NCBI GenBank assembly: GCA_034359265.1
Contig: CP136890.1
Coordinates: 35,320,501-35,384,500 of the forward strand
Direction of reading: 5' to 3'
Length of the DNA: 64,000 nt
Source: Canna indica
Lineage: Eukaryota; Streptophyta; Magnoliopsida; Zingiberales; Cannaceae
Positions 22,333-34,800 of the stretch are shown one piece after another. Each line of letters starts with the position of its first letter. The stretch's first letter is position 1. Position numbers and translations under genes: made by a program. The notes under the pieces are model-generated. The model worked only from the letters and a program-made list of their open reading frames with translations, was not told the origin of the DNA and did no database searches.

Positions 22333-23439
22333 GTGCCGAGCTCAAAGTAGTGTGTCGGCCTTCGATCTAGAGAGATGTTGGTCTGGTCTTCGGCTGATGC
22401 ATTGATCAAGAGACCTCGGCAGGAATAGGAGTTATTGCTTTTGCGACCCATCGTCTTTTGGAGTAAATGCGACAGTTGTGCGGAGAGGAAGGGTGCATTT
22501 TCGTGTGTCGTCACTACATCATTATTAACCCCTGACAAGGAGTAATTATGACAAAAGATCCGATCGGTAGTTTCCAAGGCACTTTAAATGCCGGTGGTTT
22601 TAATGATCGTGGTTCCGTTAATGGGATGGTGGCGACGATCGTTATGGTAAAAATAGTTCTTGTCCTGGGCCTATAAATATCCCCCGGCATTTTGAGTTCA
22701 CCATGTAAGAGTTTGCAATGGAGTGGAAAGTATTAGAGATTACCGTTCCTCAGCCAACCAGCCTTGGGATGGTAGCAAATAGATCATAGATCCCCATGGG
22801 TTCGCACCACTGGGCTTAGAGGGAAGGCAGGAGGCGAGGGACCAATTGTGGATTCGTACCGCTGGGCTTACGCAACGGGTGCTTCCTTCATCACTAGCTT
22901 GAGGGCGGCGTTGTACAGTCCTTCGATCGGACCCCTTGGCTGACCAGAGCTCCTTCCGCGGTTCTGAGTCTGCTCGTCAATTGGATTGGGGTAGGTTCGC
23001 GTTGTCGTGCCTTCTTGTCTATTCTTCCACCTTCTTGTAGGAAGTTCAGCTAGTAGATCTGTTTGTGGGTGTTTTGTAGTAAATCCTGGTAGCTAATCTG
23101 GCGACCAATGGTTTTCTTACCATAAGATTTTCTTGCTTGTAAAATTTCCCTTCGCGGGTTTGTAAGTGTACTTCTCCTCACTATGAGGCTTCATGAATAA
23201 AGAGAATGTGCCTTTTCTATATTTCTTGGCTATTCTTTGGTTTGTGTAGAGTTGTTTGGCCATTTTCCGGTCTATGTGTCGAACAATGTCGATGTTGTAT
23301 TTGCCGACGAATGTCAATTGCATGTCCCTGCTCAAAAATGAAATTAAGAATAGGGTTACCTGTTTGGTAGTCATGTGCTCCCTTAAGATGTTCAAATCCT
23401 AAAAAGGGGGAGGGCGCCGAGGCCGAGGCCCAGACTCGA
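22333..23439 (+). repeat. Gypsy-like LTR remnant, right of CACTA-1
   Basis: No gene. LTR-type sequence with a TATA box (TATAAAT, 22672-22678) about 340 bp in and an AATAAA signal near 23197 that could mark the transcript end. It continues the sequence interrupted at 13872. Frames on the minus strand (22278-22577, 23117-23528) show no family signature. Confidence 0.5.
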
Positions 23440-23745
23440 TGAAAACCAAGGTCATTAAGATAGAGACTTTCGTGTGTAAAAGTATCTTCGATGTGAGAGC
23501 GGAAACTCTTTGGGTAAAATATCCTCATTATAAGGGAAACAATTATAATCTAGTAAAGTTTGGCAATCCTAAGCGAGGGTGCTTAGGTAGTGGAGTAGGC
23601 ATTGAGACCGAACCACTATATATCGTTATGTTTGCATTGACACCATTTGTTTTTGCTTAATTGTTATACTTACTTGCTTCCGCACATATCGTTTAGTGAA
23701 GGTCATTCGACTTACAACTCACATCCTTCATTAACTACTAGGGAT
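23440..23745 (+). repeat. Copia-type LTR fragment
   Basis: Contains the 'gagagcggaaactc' block, the paired hairpins (23568-23618) and the end block 'gtcattcgac' seen in related LTRs. Both ends are truncated. Confidence 0.65.
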
Positions 23746-23953
23746 TCAACAGTAATGGGCCCGACATCTTCGGGATAAACCTCAACCAATTTTGGGCATG
23801 TCTTCGCGAGATTTAGGGAGACATCATCGCCCCAAGACATTCCTAACCAGAACTATAAACGGACACGACATACATTAGGTATACTCTCGATTTCAATTCC
23901 CTACCCACAATCTGGAATTCTTTTTTACTTGAGCGTCAGAATGTCTTTTTAGG
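23746..23953 (+). repeat. Gypsy (Tat-like) LTR end fragment
   Basis: Runs 'gacatcttcgggataaac ... gacacgacatac ... acttgagcgtcagaatgtc', the same order as at 25140-25310. This order is typical of the 3' end of Tat-like gypsy LTRs. Confidence 0.55.
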
Positions 23954-24970
23954 TGTTGGCCTAAGGTTTTCAACTTAGGTCTTAATGTTGGTTCTATTGA
24001 TAACAAACATGGAACTAATGATTTAATGGAGATATATTTTCAAGTTGCACATCGAGTAGTGCACAACGTCCGCGATAAGAAAAATCGAAGAAATCAGAAT
24101 AATGCTCATCGACGCTCGGATTCGTCGGGAAGATAAAGTTTAGGTTTAGGGTGTCTAGAATAATTGTACAAAACCTCTTTATGATGTAAATAACCCCAAT
24201 TAAACCAAATCTGAAACCGAACTAGCGATCGAACTAGGCCGAAACTGCACTATGTGCATCTATCGATCAACGGTTCGATCGACCGACCGATGACAAGCGG
24301 GCCCAACGGCTCTTTTTTGAGCCGTTGAGTGAGGTTGAACCCGAGCTTTACTTGATGGTTTATAACATTTCTTGAGTCATCCTTTGATCTCCTTTGAGCT
24401 TGATTGAGCCACACTTCTTGAAAACCCTAGCTTTGAGCATTGATACCCTTAATTGAGCCTTGAATCCATTGTTTCATCATCAAAGGCATCAAGAGGAAGC
24501 TAGGAACTAGTTCTGGAGCTAAGAATTATTTTGATTATGTATTTGATCCATATATACTTGTATTTTATTGTTTATTTTATTGAATATCAAGTGTGTGAGA
24601 ACCTAGGTTGCTAGGTTTGAGTTTGGTGGTTGCCTTAGTATAGAGGCATAAGTCCACCGTTGTAATTTAGGATTAGAGTGTCCTTAGGAGAGTAAGGTAG
24701 GAAAGTGCTTTCGGTAGGAAGGTGGAGACTTTCCGATGCGGAAAAGTACATTCGGTGTGAAAACGGAGACTTTTCGATTGAAAAATGCTCATTGTAAAGG
24801 AACTCCACATCTAGAGAATAAGTATGAAATCCTAAGCGGAGTGCTTATGTAGTGGAGTAGGCGGTGTTGCTGAACCACTATAAATACTTGTGTTTGCATT
24901 GCCATTTGCTTATTCACCTGCTTGTTTATTCGCTTCCGCATTTTAGTAAGTTGATATTGTGCTTAATCTA
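23954..24970 (+). repeat. Copia-type LTR, 3'-truncated
   Basis: Begins TGTTGGCCTAAGGTTTTC like the LTRs at 56936 and 61778 and follows the same block order: 'gataacaaacatggaac', palindromic GATCGACC motifs near 24260-24290, a TATA-like 'tttataac', the 'gagactttccgatg' block, and the paired hairpins (24831-24880). It stops short of the LTR end, giving way to gypsy-like sequence. It splits two gypsy LTR fragments. Confidence 0.7.
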
Positions 24971-25985
24971 TGTGGACTGGACTAATACTATTGAGCCTAG
25001 CAGGATTAGGCCCAATAGCGCCCTACACTCCTGAATCAGACTCAAGCCAGACTAAATGGCTCCATCAGGGGGCTCCACCCAACCACACAAGGACATCCAC
25101 GTCCTCCTTAATTACGAGGTATATGTCATTACGAGCCTGACATCTCTGGGATCAGCCTTGACACATTTCGAGTAATATTCTTGTGAGATTATCGAGCAAC
25201 GTCATTACCTCCACATGCAATAAATACAGACACGATATGCCTCAGGTAATCTAAGTTCTAATTTCAATTACTTGCACCTCGAATATCGACTGACTTGAGT
25301 GTCGGAGTGTCTTTTGTAGGTCCCCCACTGGAGTTGCACCTAAACATGAGAGATACCGAACTAGATCAGATTGCTCCAATCCTCAAGCATGAACATTTGG
25401 CACCTACTATGATGCTGAGTAAAGCTTACATGACCTGCAATGTTTGGAACTTGAAGCCAGCTGACCGTCGTCGCACACCAACGGTAACGTCCTACCGACG
25501 ATGTTTACCCGTAAGCTAGTGACGCTGAAACAGTGAGGAGCGGTGCTAGCTCCGACATCGACCAACCCCCCTCCAGAAGCATCCCAGTGTCGAATAAGCG
25601 ATCTAGAGGCTAAGAACGAATGGTTAACAACCCGGGTCGAGATGCTGAGAGCAACTCCCGGCCGAGCACGAGCACCGCCGCTCGAAATGTGAAGAAAGCG
25701 ACCACTCGAAAAGAAGGAGACCAGTATCCTTTCTTCAAGACGAAATTTCCAGCACACCCCATCTAGGGAGAGGGAAAGATTCCAGAGTCACAGAGATCGC
25801 CACTCCCCTTCTTGTCGACTCGGAACCATTAGTCGAACACATTATGGAAACATACCTCCCGCCCAGGTTCAAGCTGCCGATCACTCTGAAACCCTACGCT
25901 GATATGGGCGACCCGACCATACACCTGACGATGTTCAGGTCCATGATGCTTCTCAACGGAGTGACCGAGCCCGCCATAAAACAAC
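24971..25985 (+). pseudogene. gag: Gypsy LTR end and gag remnant
   Basis: 24971-25320 is Tat-like LTR sequence ending near 'gagtgtcggagtgtctttt'. A degraded internal region follows. At about 25840-25985 the frame reads METYLPPRFKLPITLKPYAD then GDPTIHLTMFRSMMLLNGVTEPAIKQH, which matches the Retrotrans_gag domain of Ty3/gypsy elements (LPxxFKxP ... GDPxxHLxxF). Similarity ends abruptly near 25985, where different AT-rich DNA starts. No protease or pol follows. Confidence 0.6.
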
Positions 25986-26705
25986 ATCAATTTTGCTTGG
26001 TTGAAACCAGTGAATTCTTATTTGGTTATAGAAAATATTATTAATTTTATTTGAACTGATTTTGAATAAATAGTAAACTAATTCATATGAAACAGTTCAT
26101 AAAACTTAATATGATTGTAAGAGGAATTATTATTCAATACTATAATTTGAATTACAAACAACTAAGATAAATTTGCTAAAAATCAAAATATGAATTTTTG
26201 TATTCATTTTTAAAAGAAGTTGAAATTTAATCAATTCAAAAAATGAATAACTCTAGTGATCAATATTGTTGTTAGCTTCTCAGCATAATTATCAAGTTTA
26301 TTTTATAATTAAACTATTATAAAGATGAAAAGGAGAGTTTTATAAGTTTATAAAATATTAATTATGTATTTGTACTTAGTTTACAAAATTATTATTAGCT
26401 AATATGGTTGTGAATTATTTGATTTTATGAAAAGGTATTTATATTTACAAATTTGTCACTGTATTTTGATGCTGAAACTGATAGTCTTAAAGGCACGTAA
26501 AACAACATTTTAGCCTTTTCATTTTTATTAAGAAAATTAGTTTCATCGAAACTTGTTTTGATTCTAATTTTGATTTAGTTTCATAATAACGCCGAACCAA
26601 ACACATGTTCTATGCAATTTTGATTTCAGTGAAATCGAAATTATGAAAACAAACTTGATTTCGCTAACCAAATAAGGCATTACATTCCGCAATGAATTGT
26701 TCTTT
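25986..26705. mobile_element. Possible small MITE-like insert (weak)
   Basis: AT-rich block that ends the gypsy gag homology. It has a short inverted repeat near its ends, CTTATTTGGTTA around 26018 and its complement TAACCAAATAAG around 26670. No clear target duplication was found, so family and exact limits are open. Confidence 0.3.
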
Positions 26706-28052
26706 GATTTATGATTATTGTTTAGGCCTTCATTGGTGTCCTAATCCTTGTTGTGCACTCTCATAGACGATATCTACCTCATAGGAGAGTGACCTTAGGA
26801 CTACACAATAACAAAATCTCCGTAAACATATATTCACCACGAAACCTGCACCCGTTTCATAAAATAAAATAAAATAAAACTAGCTTCAACAAAATCGACT
26901 ATTTCGGGGGGCGCCAGTTTCAACGGGAAGTCGGCTCCCTAGTCCACATCGACTAACATTTTCCTAAATATCTTTAACTATTATAAATATCCCTTAAAGT
27001 TTTGTAATCACACTTCATTTTCTAATTCATTGATTATAAGCATCAATCTTAACATATAAATTTTTTCCTAATAATTTTATATTATTTTTCTTAACATATA
27101 AAAATATTGTAAAATAAAAATATAATAGTATTATATTATTTTTAAAAATCATATCTATCGGCGCATGTATTTAGAAGAATCAAAATTCTAATTCCAACCC
27201 ATATTATAGGCACCGGTATCCATAAGCGGATACACTGACGGTTAATTATCCTTAACTATTTTCACCTATTATAGCTTATAATGCTATATTTTGAACTATT
27301 ATATAACTTCTGAAAGAATGATTAGCGCATTCCGAGACATAATTGTTTGGAATAGTTCTTTTCAGCTGATCATAATTAATATATAGTCAAAAAATAATTT
27401 TTGTAGCTTGCACGTACTTTGTGCTTTAATCTTTCTTAACGCCAACTTATAAAGATATTTATTAAAGTGATTTCTTCCTTATCCAACTCAAATTTGTCTC
27501 CATGGAATTATATGTCCATGTCTTCGAGCATGAAAGCAACCGAGAACATGCAATGCAGCACGCTGCATCAAAGAAACGTGAAAGCGATTGATCGAGGCTC
27601 CCATGCATCTAATTAATTAATGCACAAGTTTTCATTAATTGTTGGGTCTATTATCATGATTACGACATACAAGGGGATAAGAAGGAAAGATATATATTGT
27701 TGTTATCGGAAAGCTATTCCTCATGTCACCATGTCTCACTTATTTTTGGCTCCATGATTTGATAATGCATGTGACAATGCCTCTAATCTTGTCTTAATTG
27801 CTACATTCATTTGGCGTTGTCCATATATACTAGTTTTTTTTATCCACTTAATTTTACGAGAACCATCTTACTTTCTAATTAAAATATCTAAAGTTGATAT
27901 ATGTATATCAATCAAATTTTATTAATCAACACAATATCTAATACATTTCCAATGTGATACTAAATCAATATGTAATACAATATCCCCCATTAAAGTTTTA
28001 ATGTCTTCATCAAAATTTAAGTTAAGTCAAATGCATCATCCAAAATCATACA
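26706..28052. other. AT-rich intergenic stretch
   Basis: No gene or recognisable element. It holds a short AAAAT run near 26860-26880 and several AT-rich tracts. Confidence 0.6.
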
Positions 28053-28608
28053 TAGGGGTGGAAATAGATTAGACCAAGTCATACCTTCACCTTAACAGGT
28101 CAGGCTTGTATAGTAAAAAATTGACCTGAGCCTAACCTGTGATCTATTATAGGCTATTTTTTTGGCATGAGTCTGGCCTGTTCATTGGCTTGGTCTAGCC
28201 TGTGACCTGTTTATAAAGCCTGCTAAAATATGTTGTGTGAAGCAGGCGTCAGCATCGGCATCGACATCGACGTCGAGTTGTTGTGTGCAGCGTGAGTAGG
28301 GAGGCGTGAGATAGAAATGAGTGTCACATTTGATTTAGGACTTTTGGTGTAATTGTTTTTTATTAAATTAAAAAATATATTTTATTATATATAATGTAAA
28401 TATATAATAAAATAATAATATAATATATTTATTATATATTATATACACCACCTTAACAGGCCCAAGCTGATCTATCAGGCTCAATATGCTTTAAATTGAG
28501 CTTGAGTCTAGCTTGATAAAAAAATAAGCCTGAACCTATTTTTTTTTCTTAATAGACCAGGTTAGGCCACAGGCCCTTGACAGGCTGCCTGGCCTATTTC
28601 AACCCCTA
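28053..28608. mobile_element. hAT-like MITE, 556 bp
   Basis: Ends are inverted: TAGGGGTGGAAATAG at 28053 and, read on the other strand from 28608, TAGGGGTTGAAATAG. Eight-base flanks are ATCATACA (28045-28052) and ATCATACC (28609-28616), matching at 7 of 8. Terminal TAGGG and an 8-bp duplication are hAT hallmarks. No transposase is encoded. The interior repeats 'gcctgacctg/caggttagg'-type words. Confidence 0.75.
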
Positions 28609-28648
28609 ATCATACCCAAACCTATTTCAACCCCTAATCATACCCAAA
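28593..28648. repeat. 28-bp tandem duplication across the MITE end
   Basis: 28593-28620 and 28621-28648 are identical 28-bp units. Each covers the last 16 bases of the MITE plus its 3' flank. Confidence 0.9.
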
Positions 28649-28868
28649 TCAACGGCAAGTGAAGTTTAGCTTAGTAATAGTTTTACACCACTTAGATAGT
28701 CTTTTTCCACATAAATTTCCTTATCACCTCTAGGTTTTTTTTTAATAGATTTTTTTAAATTCAAATAGAAAAAACAAAAGTCTACACAGATATCATTACA
28801 AAGTCCCTAGTTACAATATTAACTAAATCGGGAGGCCAATCCTGCTCCCACAGTAAATTCCTTTCCAA

Positions 28869-29260
28869 TCACCTAGCATGTATATAGCTTGCCAGTACAA
28901 CTTTATTTGCCTCTCTTCTAGCAAATTTAAAGACAACTTTATCAAACTTACCTACAATAAACTTGATGTCATTAATAATATTCTTGACACGCCAATCAAT
29001 ACGACTACAATTATTACACATATCAATGATTAGTTTAGAATCATATTCAATAATGATGTGTTTCATATTGAGCTTAGCAGCATGATCGATGGCTAAATTA
29101 ATAGCAAGATTTTCATTAACTAAAATAGAATTATTATGATTAACCCTAGCAAGAGCATATAAAATTTCACCTCTAAAATTCCCGCAAATAGCAGAATAGA
29201 AACCAATATTTTTATGAGTAGAAATAAAAGCATCAACATTCCATTAAATGGTCCCTTCAG
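28869..29260 (-). pseudogene. LINE RNase H domain (RVT_3 type)
   Basis: Reads WNVDAFISTHKNIGFYSAIC, NLAINLAIDHAAKLNMKHII, IEYDSKLIIDMCNN and VFKFARREANKVVLASYIHA, matching the plant RNase H-like domain at the end of L1 LINE polyproteins. A stop separates it from the part before. The frame ends at a TAG before 28869; 28735-28868 is the 3' untranslated end. Confidence 0.8.
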
Positions 29261-29261
29261 G

Positions 29262-29901
29262 TGGCGGAGGCCAATTATTCCCGGAATTTTTATCGGACCT
29301 ATTCCCCTCAGATATAGAGTTATCAGCATAGTCAACAGTCAGAGCAATGACTCTAGCGAATAAAGAAGGTAAAGATGATCTTAAAAATTCAAAGACTAAC
29401 TTATTCTGGGCCAACCAAATCGTATAGAAAGTGTTAAAACAGAGTGCCACTGATAAAAGATTACGAGGGACCAAAGGAGCACTATTTTCACACAAAATCC
29501 GAGCCAATTGAAGACTCCCATTAAACTGCCGGTCCATTAACTTCCAAAAGTACGTTCTTAGCTACCTTACACTCCAGAAGATAGTGAGAGATGTCTTCTG
29601 AAAGGCTGTTGCAGAGGAAATAACAAGGGGAGTTAATCATACTAATACGATGTAATCTATTCGCAGTGGGCAATTTCCGGTGAAACAGTTTCCAAATAAA
29701 ATTTTTAACCCGAGGACCAACTTTAATTTAGCCTTCTAGATAAGAGCCCACATAGGAGGATTACAAGGATTAGTATATAAAGATTGAGAGATAAAATTAT
29801 ACACAGACTTAGTACTAATAAGACCATACTTATTCGGCCACCAGAAATAATTATCCTCATTGGGGTTTGAAGTAGGCACAATTCTAGAAATTTTCTCCAT
29901 A
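29262..29901 (-). pseudogene. LINE zf-RVT region
   Basis: Continues from before the MITE: NPNEDNYFWWPNKYGLISTK, then in another frame VKNFIWKLFHRKLPTANRLH and SEDISHYLLECKVAK, which is the zinc-binding RT tail. RSDKNSGNNWPPPPEGTI closes the region before RNase H. At least two frame changes are needed. Confidence 0.75.
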
Positions 29902-29909
29902 ACCAAGAG

Positions 29910-30351
29910 TAGGGCTGTCCGTTCGGTTCGAACCGAACCGAATTTGGCCAAACCAAATTTTTTTCTTTACCCAAACTTCAATCCGAACCCGAACGGAATA
30001 ACTCCTAACCCGATTTAACCCGAACCAAAATTATTCGGTTCGGTTCGATTTTCAACCCGAAAACCAAAATTTTAATCAATTCGATTAAAAATTAAAAATT
30101 CAAAATAATTGCTTAATACCTATTTACTTACCTGGGTTAAAAATTAAAAAAAATATTATTATTTTAATTAATTCGATTTTCGGTTCAGGTCGGTTCCCGA
30201 ATTCCGGGAACCGAATCCGAACCAAAATCCAAATTTCGATTCGGTTCGGGTCAAAGAACCGAACCTACAACGGTTGAAACCGAACCGAATCAAAAAATTT
30301 GGTTCGGTTTTTCGGTTCGGTTCAGTGTGAACCGAATAATGGAAAGCCCTA
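29910..30351. mobile_element. hAT-like MITE, 442 bp, inside the LINE
   Basis: Starts TAGGGCTGTCCGTTCGGTTC and ends with the complement of TAGGGCTTTCCATTATTCGG. Flanks are ACCAAGAG (29902-29909) and ACCAAGAC (30352-30359), 7 of 8 matching. The interior is dominated by 'cggttcggtt' words on both strands, so it can fold back strongly. The frame 30168-30473 on the minus strand crosses the MITE edge and is not a gene. Confidence 0.82.
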
Positions 30352-30359
30352 ACCAAGAC

Positions 30360-31025
30360 ACCAAACAAATTATCAAGCAATTCAAAATTCCAACATTGAT
30401 TATTAATTAAATTGCTAACATGGAGGCTAAAGTTAATAGAATAAGCATTCATAAAAGTAGGTTTAAGCTTCATAGAAATATCAAATAATCAAGCATCAAA
30501 GAGAACAAAAGTACGATAGGCAGAAGAAATAAACTTCTTAAAACCAAATTTATGCAAGCCAGCAGCATAACAAATAAGTTTCCAAGCACCACTCACATTC
30601 TTACAAATATTAACATTCCACAAGTCAAAATAGTCATATTTAGCTTGGACAATAGAAGTCCAAAGAGTGTTACGATTATTAATCAATTGCATAATCCTTT
30701 TAGCCACTAAAGCAATTTTCATAAAATCCAAATTTCTAACGGCAAGGCCCCCATTAATTTTTGGAAGACTAACTTTATCCCAAGCAATCAAATGCAAACC
30801 ATGTTAATTACTATCAGGACTCTAGAGAAAGTTTTTAATGATGGAATTGATATTTTGTATAAGAGAATTAGAAGTCCAATTAACACAAATAGAATGCAAA
30901 GGAACAAAGTTGAGCACAGATTTAATTGAAACTACTTTACCAACTTGAGAAAGATAATTTCTTTTCCAATTATTTAATTTGGCACTAACTTTATCAATCA
31001 AAAATTTATAATTGCAAGCATGAAG
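30360..31025 (-). pseudogene. LINE reverse transcriptase, C-terminal part
   Basis: Directly left of copia B the LINE resumes: NYKFLIDKVSAKLNNWKRNY, LSQVGKVVSIKSVL, then WDKVSLPKINGGLAVRNLDF and NTLWTSIVQAKYDYFD. These follow the RT catalytic core in L1 LINEs. Two stops lie near 30800-30830. It connects to PFKYLGTS on the other side of copia B, with a small shift of frame. Confidence 0.8.
31021..31025. repeat. Target site duplication TGAAG, left copy
   Basis: Abuts the copia B LTR; partner at 38221-38225. Confidence 0.88.
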
Positions 31026-31478
31026 TTATGGAATTTCTAAATAGGAATTAAACCCAAAATCGAAAACATTCATGTTAAATCATCAAGAGCAATAAGAACA
31101 GAAGCGTACCTGATTCCATCACTCAAATTTCGGAGACGGGTTGGACTTCCAAGTCAACATGTGAGCTAGTACAAACGCACACTGAGAGATGAGGATTTCA
31201 GAGGCGAGGAACTTAACGCGTGACTCGAGGACCATAACCCCTCTATATATAGAGAAAACCAGAGGTTGGTAAATTACCGTTTCACCCATCATGAAATTAT
31301 AATATTACCACTATGGTATCTGTGCATACATTATTATTCCCATAATTATGAAATGATATATGGCCTTATAATAAACTTTATTAGATCACCTTTAGTCGGT
31401 CAATCAAATTGATAGCGTAACCATATGCCAATAGATAAATGTTGGACCATAATAGATTATTAAATAAATAATCTAACA
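31026..31478 (-). repeat. 3' LTR of copia B
   Basis: 453 bp; its plus-strand right end is 'taatctaaca' (TGTTAGATTA on the element strand). TATA sits in a 14-bp palindrome CTCTATATATAGAG (31241-31254). Confidence 0.92.
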
Positions 31479-31492
31479 ATCTCCCACTTGGT
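31479..31492 (-). other. Polypurine tract of copia B
   Basis: Complement of 'atctcccactt': AAGTGGGAGAT directly before TGTTAG on the element strand. The same tract type is found in copia A. From here to about 31890 the sequence is the non-coding 3' region. Confidence 0.85.
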
Positions 31493-31889
31493 CCAACATA
31501 CATATCACCATAGGGCTATGTGTACCAAAGTTACTTTATGAGCTCATTTTCGCTATAATTACCAATCATTTCAACAATCTAGTCCATCGATAATATCAAC
31601 ATAGAACCAAGCGACCTTCGCCACATTTATCGTGACTAAATCCATCAATGATCACAATGCTAATACTTTCAACGACATAGATTAAATATGGGTGCACAGT
31701 ATGAAAATTACATGTAATGTAATCTAAACATGTCTATTTCGAACTGGTCCTACTTTATTCTTTAGTGAGATCAAAACTATATATTCAGAGTGAACATAAC
31801 AAAAGAACTTTATTCTACAGAAAAGTTTATAAAGTATGGTACAAATTACAGTCTCCCACTAAACCATCATATTATTACATGATAAAACA

Positions 31890-34800
31890 CTCATATGAGC
31901 AACATGCTAATGAAAGCCCATGGGTGGTAATCCTTTAGTAAGCGGATCCGCCCTCATGAAAGTTGTACCAATATGCTCTATACATAATTAACCACTCTAA
32001 ATTCTTTCTTTAACAACCAAGAATTTAATGTCAATATGTTTTGACTTGGATGAACTCCGGTTGTTATTGGAGTATAACACTGCCGAGTTATTGTCACACA
32101 ATAACTTTAGTGGTCTTTCAATGTCATCAACAATATGCAACCCAGTGACAAAATTGCGCAGCCATTTTCCATGATTTGATGTCTTATAACAGGCTATAAA
32201 CTCTGCTTCCATCGTTGAAGCTGCAATGAGTGTCTGCTTAGCACTCCTCCAAGAGACAGCTCCACCAGCAAGCAAGTAAACATAGCCAGAAGTGAATCTA
32301 CGACTGTCTTGGCATCCGATAAAATCAGAATCATAAGTGAGCATGTGATGCTTTGTTCTCTGTAGATACCGCATAACCCGTTTGGCTGCTTTCCAATGAT
32401 CCATTCTGGGATTGCTCATATATCTACCCAACATCCCAACAATATACGCAATATCCGGACGCGTACACACTTGAGCATACATCAAACTCCCTACAGCAGA
32501 TGCATGGGGAATTTTCTACATTTCCTTATGCTCAAATTCATTCTTGGGGCACTGATTGAGACTAAATTTGTCTCCTTTGGCAACAGGGGCACTAGTAGGT
32601 TTACAATCTTTCATGCTGAATCTAGCAAGTACCTTATCGATATAGCTCTCTTGTGATAATCCAAGGATACTCTGAGAGCGATCTCGATGTATCTGGATTC
32701 CTAATACAAAAGAGGCGTCTCCAAGATCTTTCATTTCAAATTTCTCCGATAAAAATATCTTGGTTTCGTGCATTAAGCCTATATCGTTACAAGCTAGCAA
32801 AATATCATCGACATATAAGACCAGGAAAATATACTTGTTTCCACTGAACTTATGGTATATACATTCATCAACCGGATTTATCTCAAAACCAAATGAGATA
32901 ATGACTTGATGAAATTTATGATACCATTGACGGGAAGTCTGCTTTAGCCCGTAGGTGGATTTCTTTAATTTGCAAACCATTTTCTTTGGATCTTCAGAGA
33001 CAAAGTTTTTTGGTTGCGACATATAAATTATTTTCTCAATATTACCATTGAGAAACGCTGTCTTAACATCCATCTGATGTAGCTCTAGATCAAAATGAGC
33101 CACAAGTGCCATTATAATCCTAAAAGAGTCTTTCGAAGAAACTGGAGAGAAAGTCTTTTTATAATCAATGCCTTCTTTTTGGGTAAAGCCTTTTCCAACA
33201 AGACGGGCCTTATATCTTTCCACATTACCCTTTGAATCCCTTTTGGTCTTAAATATCCATTTGCAACCAATAGATTTCGCCCCATCAGGTAATGGTACAA
33301 GATCCCAAACATCGTTGTGTTGCATAGACATTATTTCCTCATTCATGGCATCAATCCACTATTGAGAGTTAGAGCTTTGCATGACTTGACAGAAGTTGAC
33401 TGGGTCATCTTCCATCATACCAATGTCAGCCTCATGCTCTTCAAGAAATACAATGTAATCATCCGAAATTGCACTTCTTCTCTCCCTAGTGGACCTTCTT
33501 AATGGCATTGGTTCTAATGGCATTGATTCTTGAGGTTGTTGAGTTTGCTCTACAGGGGTAGGCTCCTCAGGAGTAAACTCTTGATGCAGAATGGGGAGTA
33601 CCTCTATGTTGTCTTGTAAATCCGAATTTATTATCTGATCAATGTCAGGAACAATAATTGAAGGAAGAGAGATGAACTCCTCTTCAAAGACAACTTCCTT
33701 AACCTTATCTGCCCCCCCTCCCCCAAACTCTACATCCTTAAAGAATCAGACATTTCCTGTCTCAAAGAATGTCCTATTTGTCAGATCATAAAATTTATAC
33801 CCCCTAGACCTATTAGGATAACCTACAAAATAACAGCTAACTATTTTCGAGTCCAATTTCTTTTCACTTGGCCTGTATGGCCTAGCCTCAGCTGGACAAC
33901 CCCAAATGTGTAAATGCCTTAAACTGGGCTTGTTGCCCGTCAAAAGTTCACAAGGGGTTTTCAGTATTGCCTTAGTTGGTACTCTATTAAGGATGTAAGC
34001 TATAGTCTTAAGTGTCTCTCCCCAGAGGGACTCTAGTAAGGTAGAGTGACTAATCATACTCCTCACCATATCCTTAAGAGCCTGGTTTCGCCTTTCAGCA
34101 ATACTATTCATGCTAGGACTTCCTGGCATAGTGTATTGTGGGACGATACTGCATTCCTCTAGGAACTTAGCAAAAGGGCCTGGACGTTGTTCATCTGACC
34201 CATCATATCTGCCATAGTATTCACCACCACGATCAGATCTGACAGTCTTAATCCTCTTGCCTAGTTGATTTTCAACTTCGACCTTATAGGACTTGAACAC
34301 ATCCAGTGCTTGAGACTTCTCTTTAATCAGGTATATGTAACCATATCTAGAATAGTCATCTATGAACGTAATAAAATATTGTTGACCATTCCAAAAAGCC
34401 ATAGGGAAGGGTCCACAAACATCAGTATATATTATTTCTAAGACGTTTGAACTCTTATTAATACCTGATCCCTTAATGTTTATTTGTTTCCCTTTAATGC
34501 ACTCAATACAGACCTTAAAGTTCGTAGCATTGGAGAGGGTAAGAATTTCATCCGACACATGCCTTTGTATCCTTTGTTTGGATATGTGACCTAAACGCTT
34601 GTGTCATAATATGACAGAATTTTCATCAGTTAACTTTCTTTTTGTACCTCGTGAACTAGTGTGCAAGGTTTCATTAAATGAAGCTAATACATCAAGCATA
34701 TAAAGGTTATCAATAGAAGATAAAGAACCAGAACCAATAATATTTGAACCAAGAGATAAATTGAAACTTCCATTTCTAGAAGAACAAGTATATTCAAATT

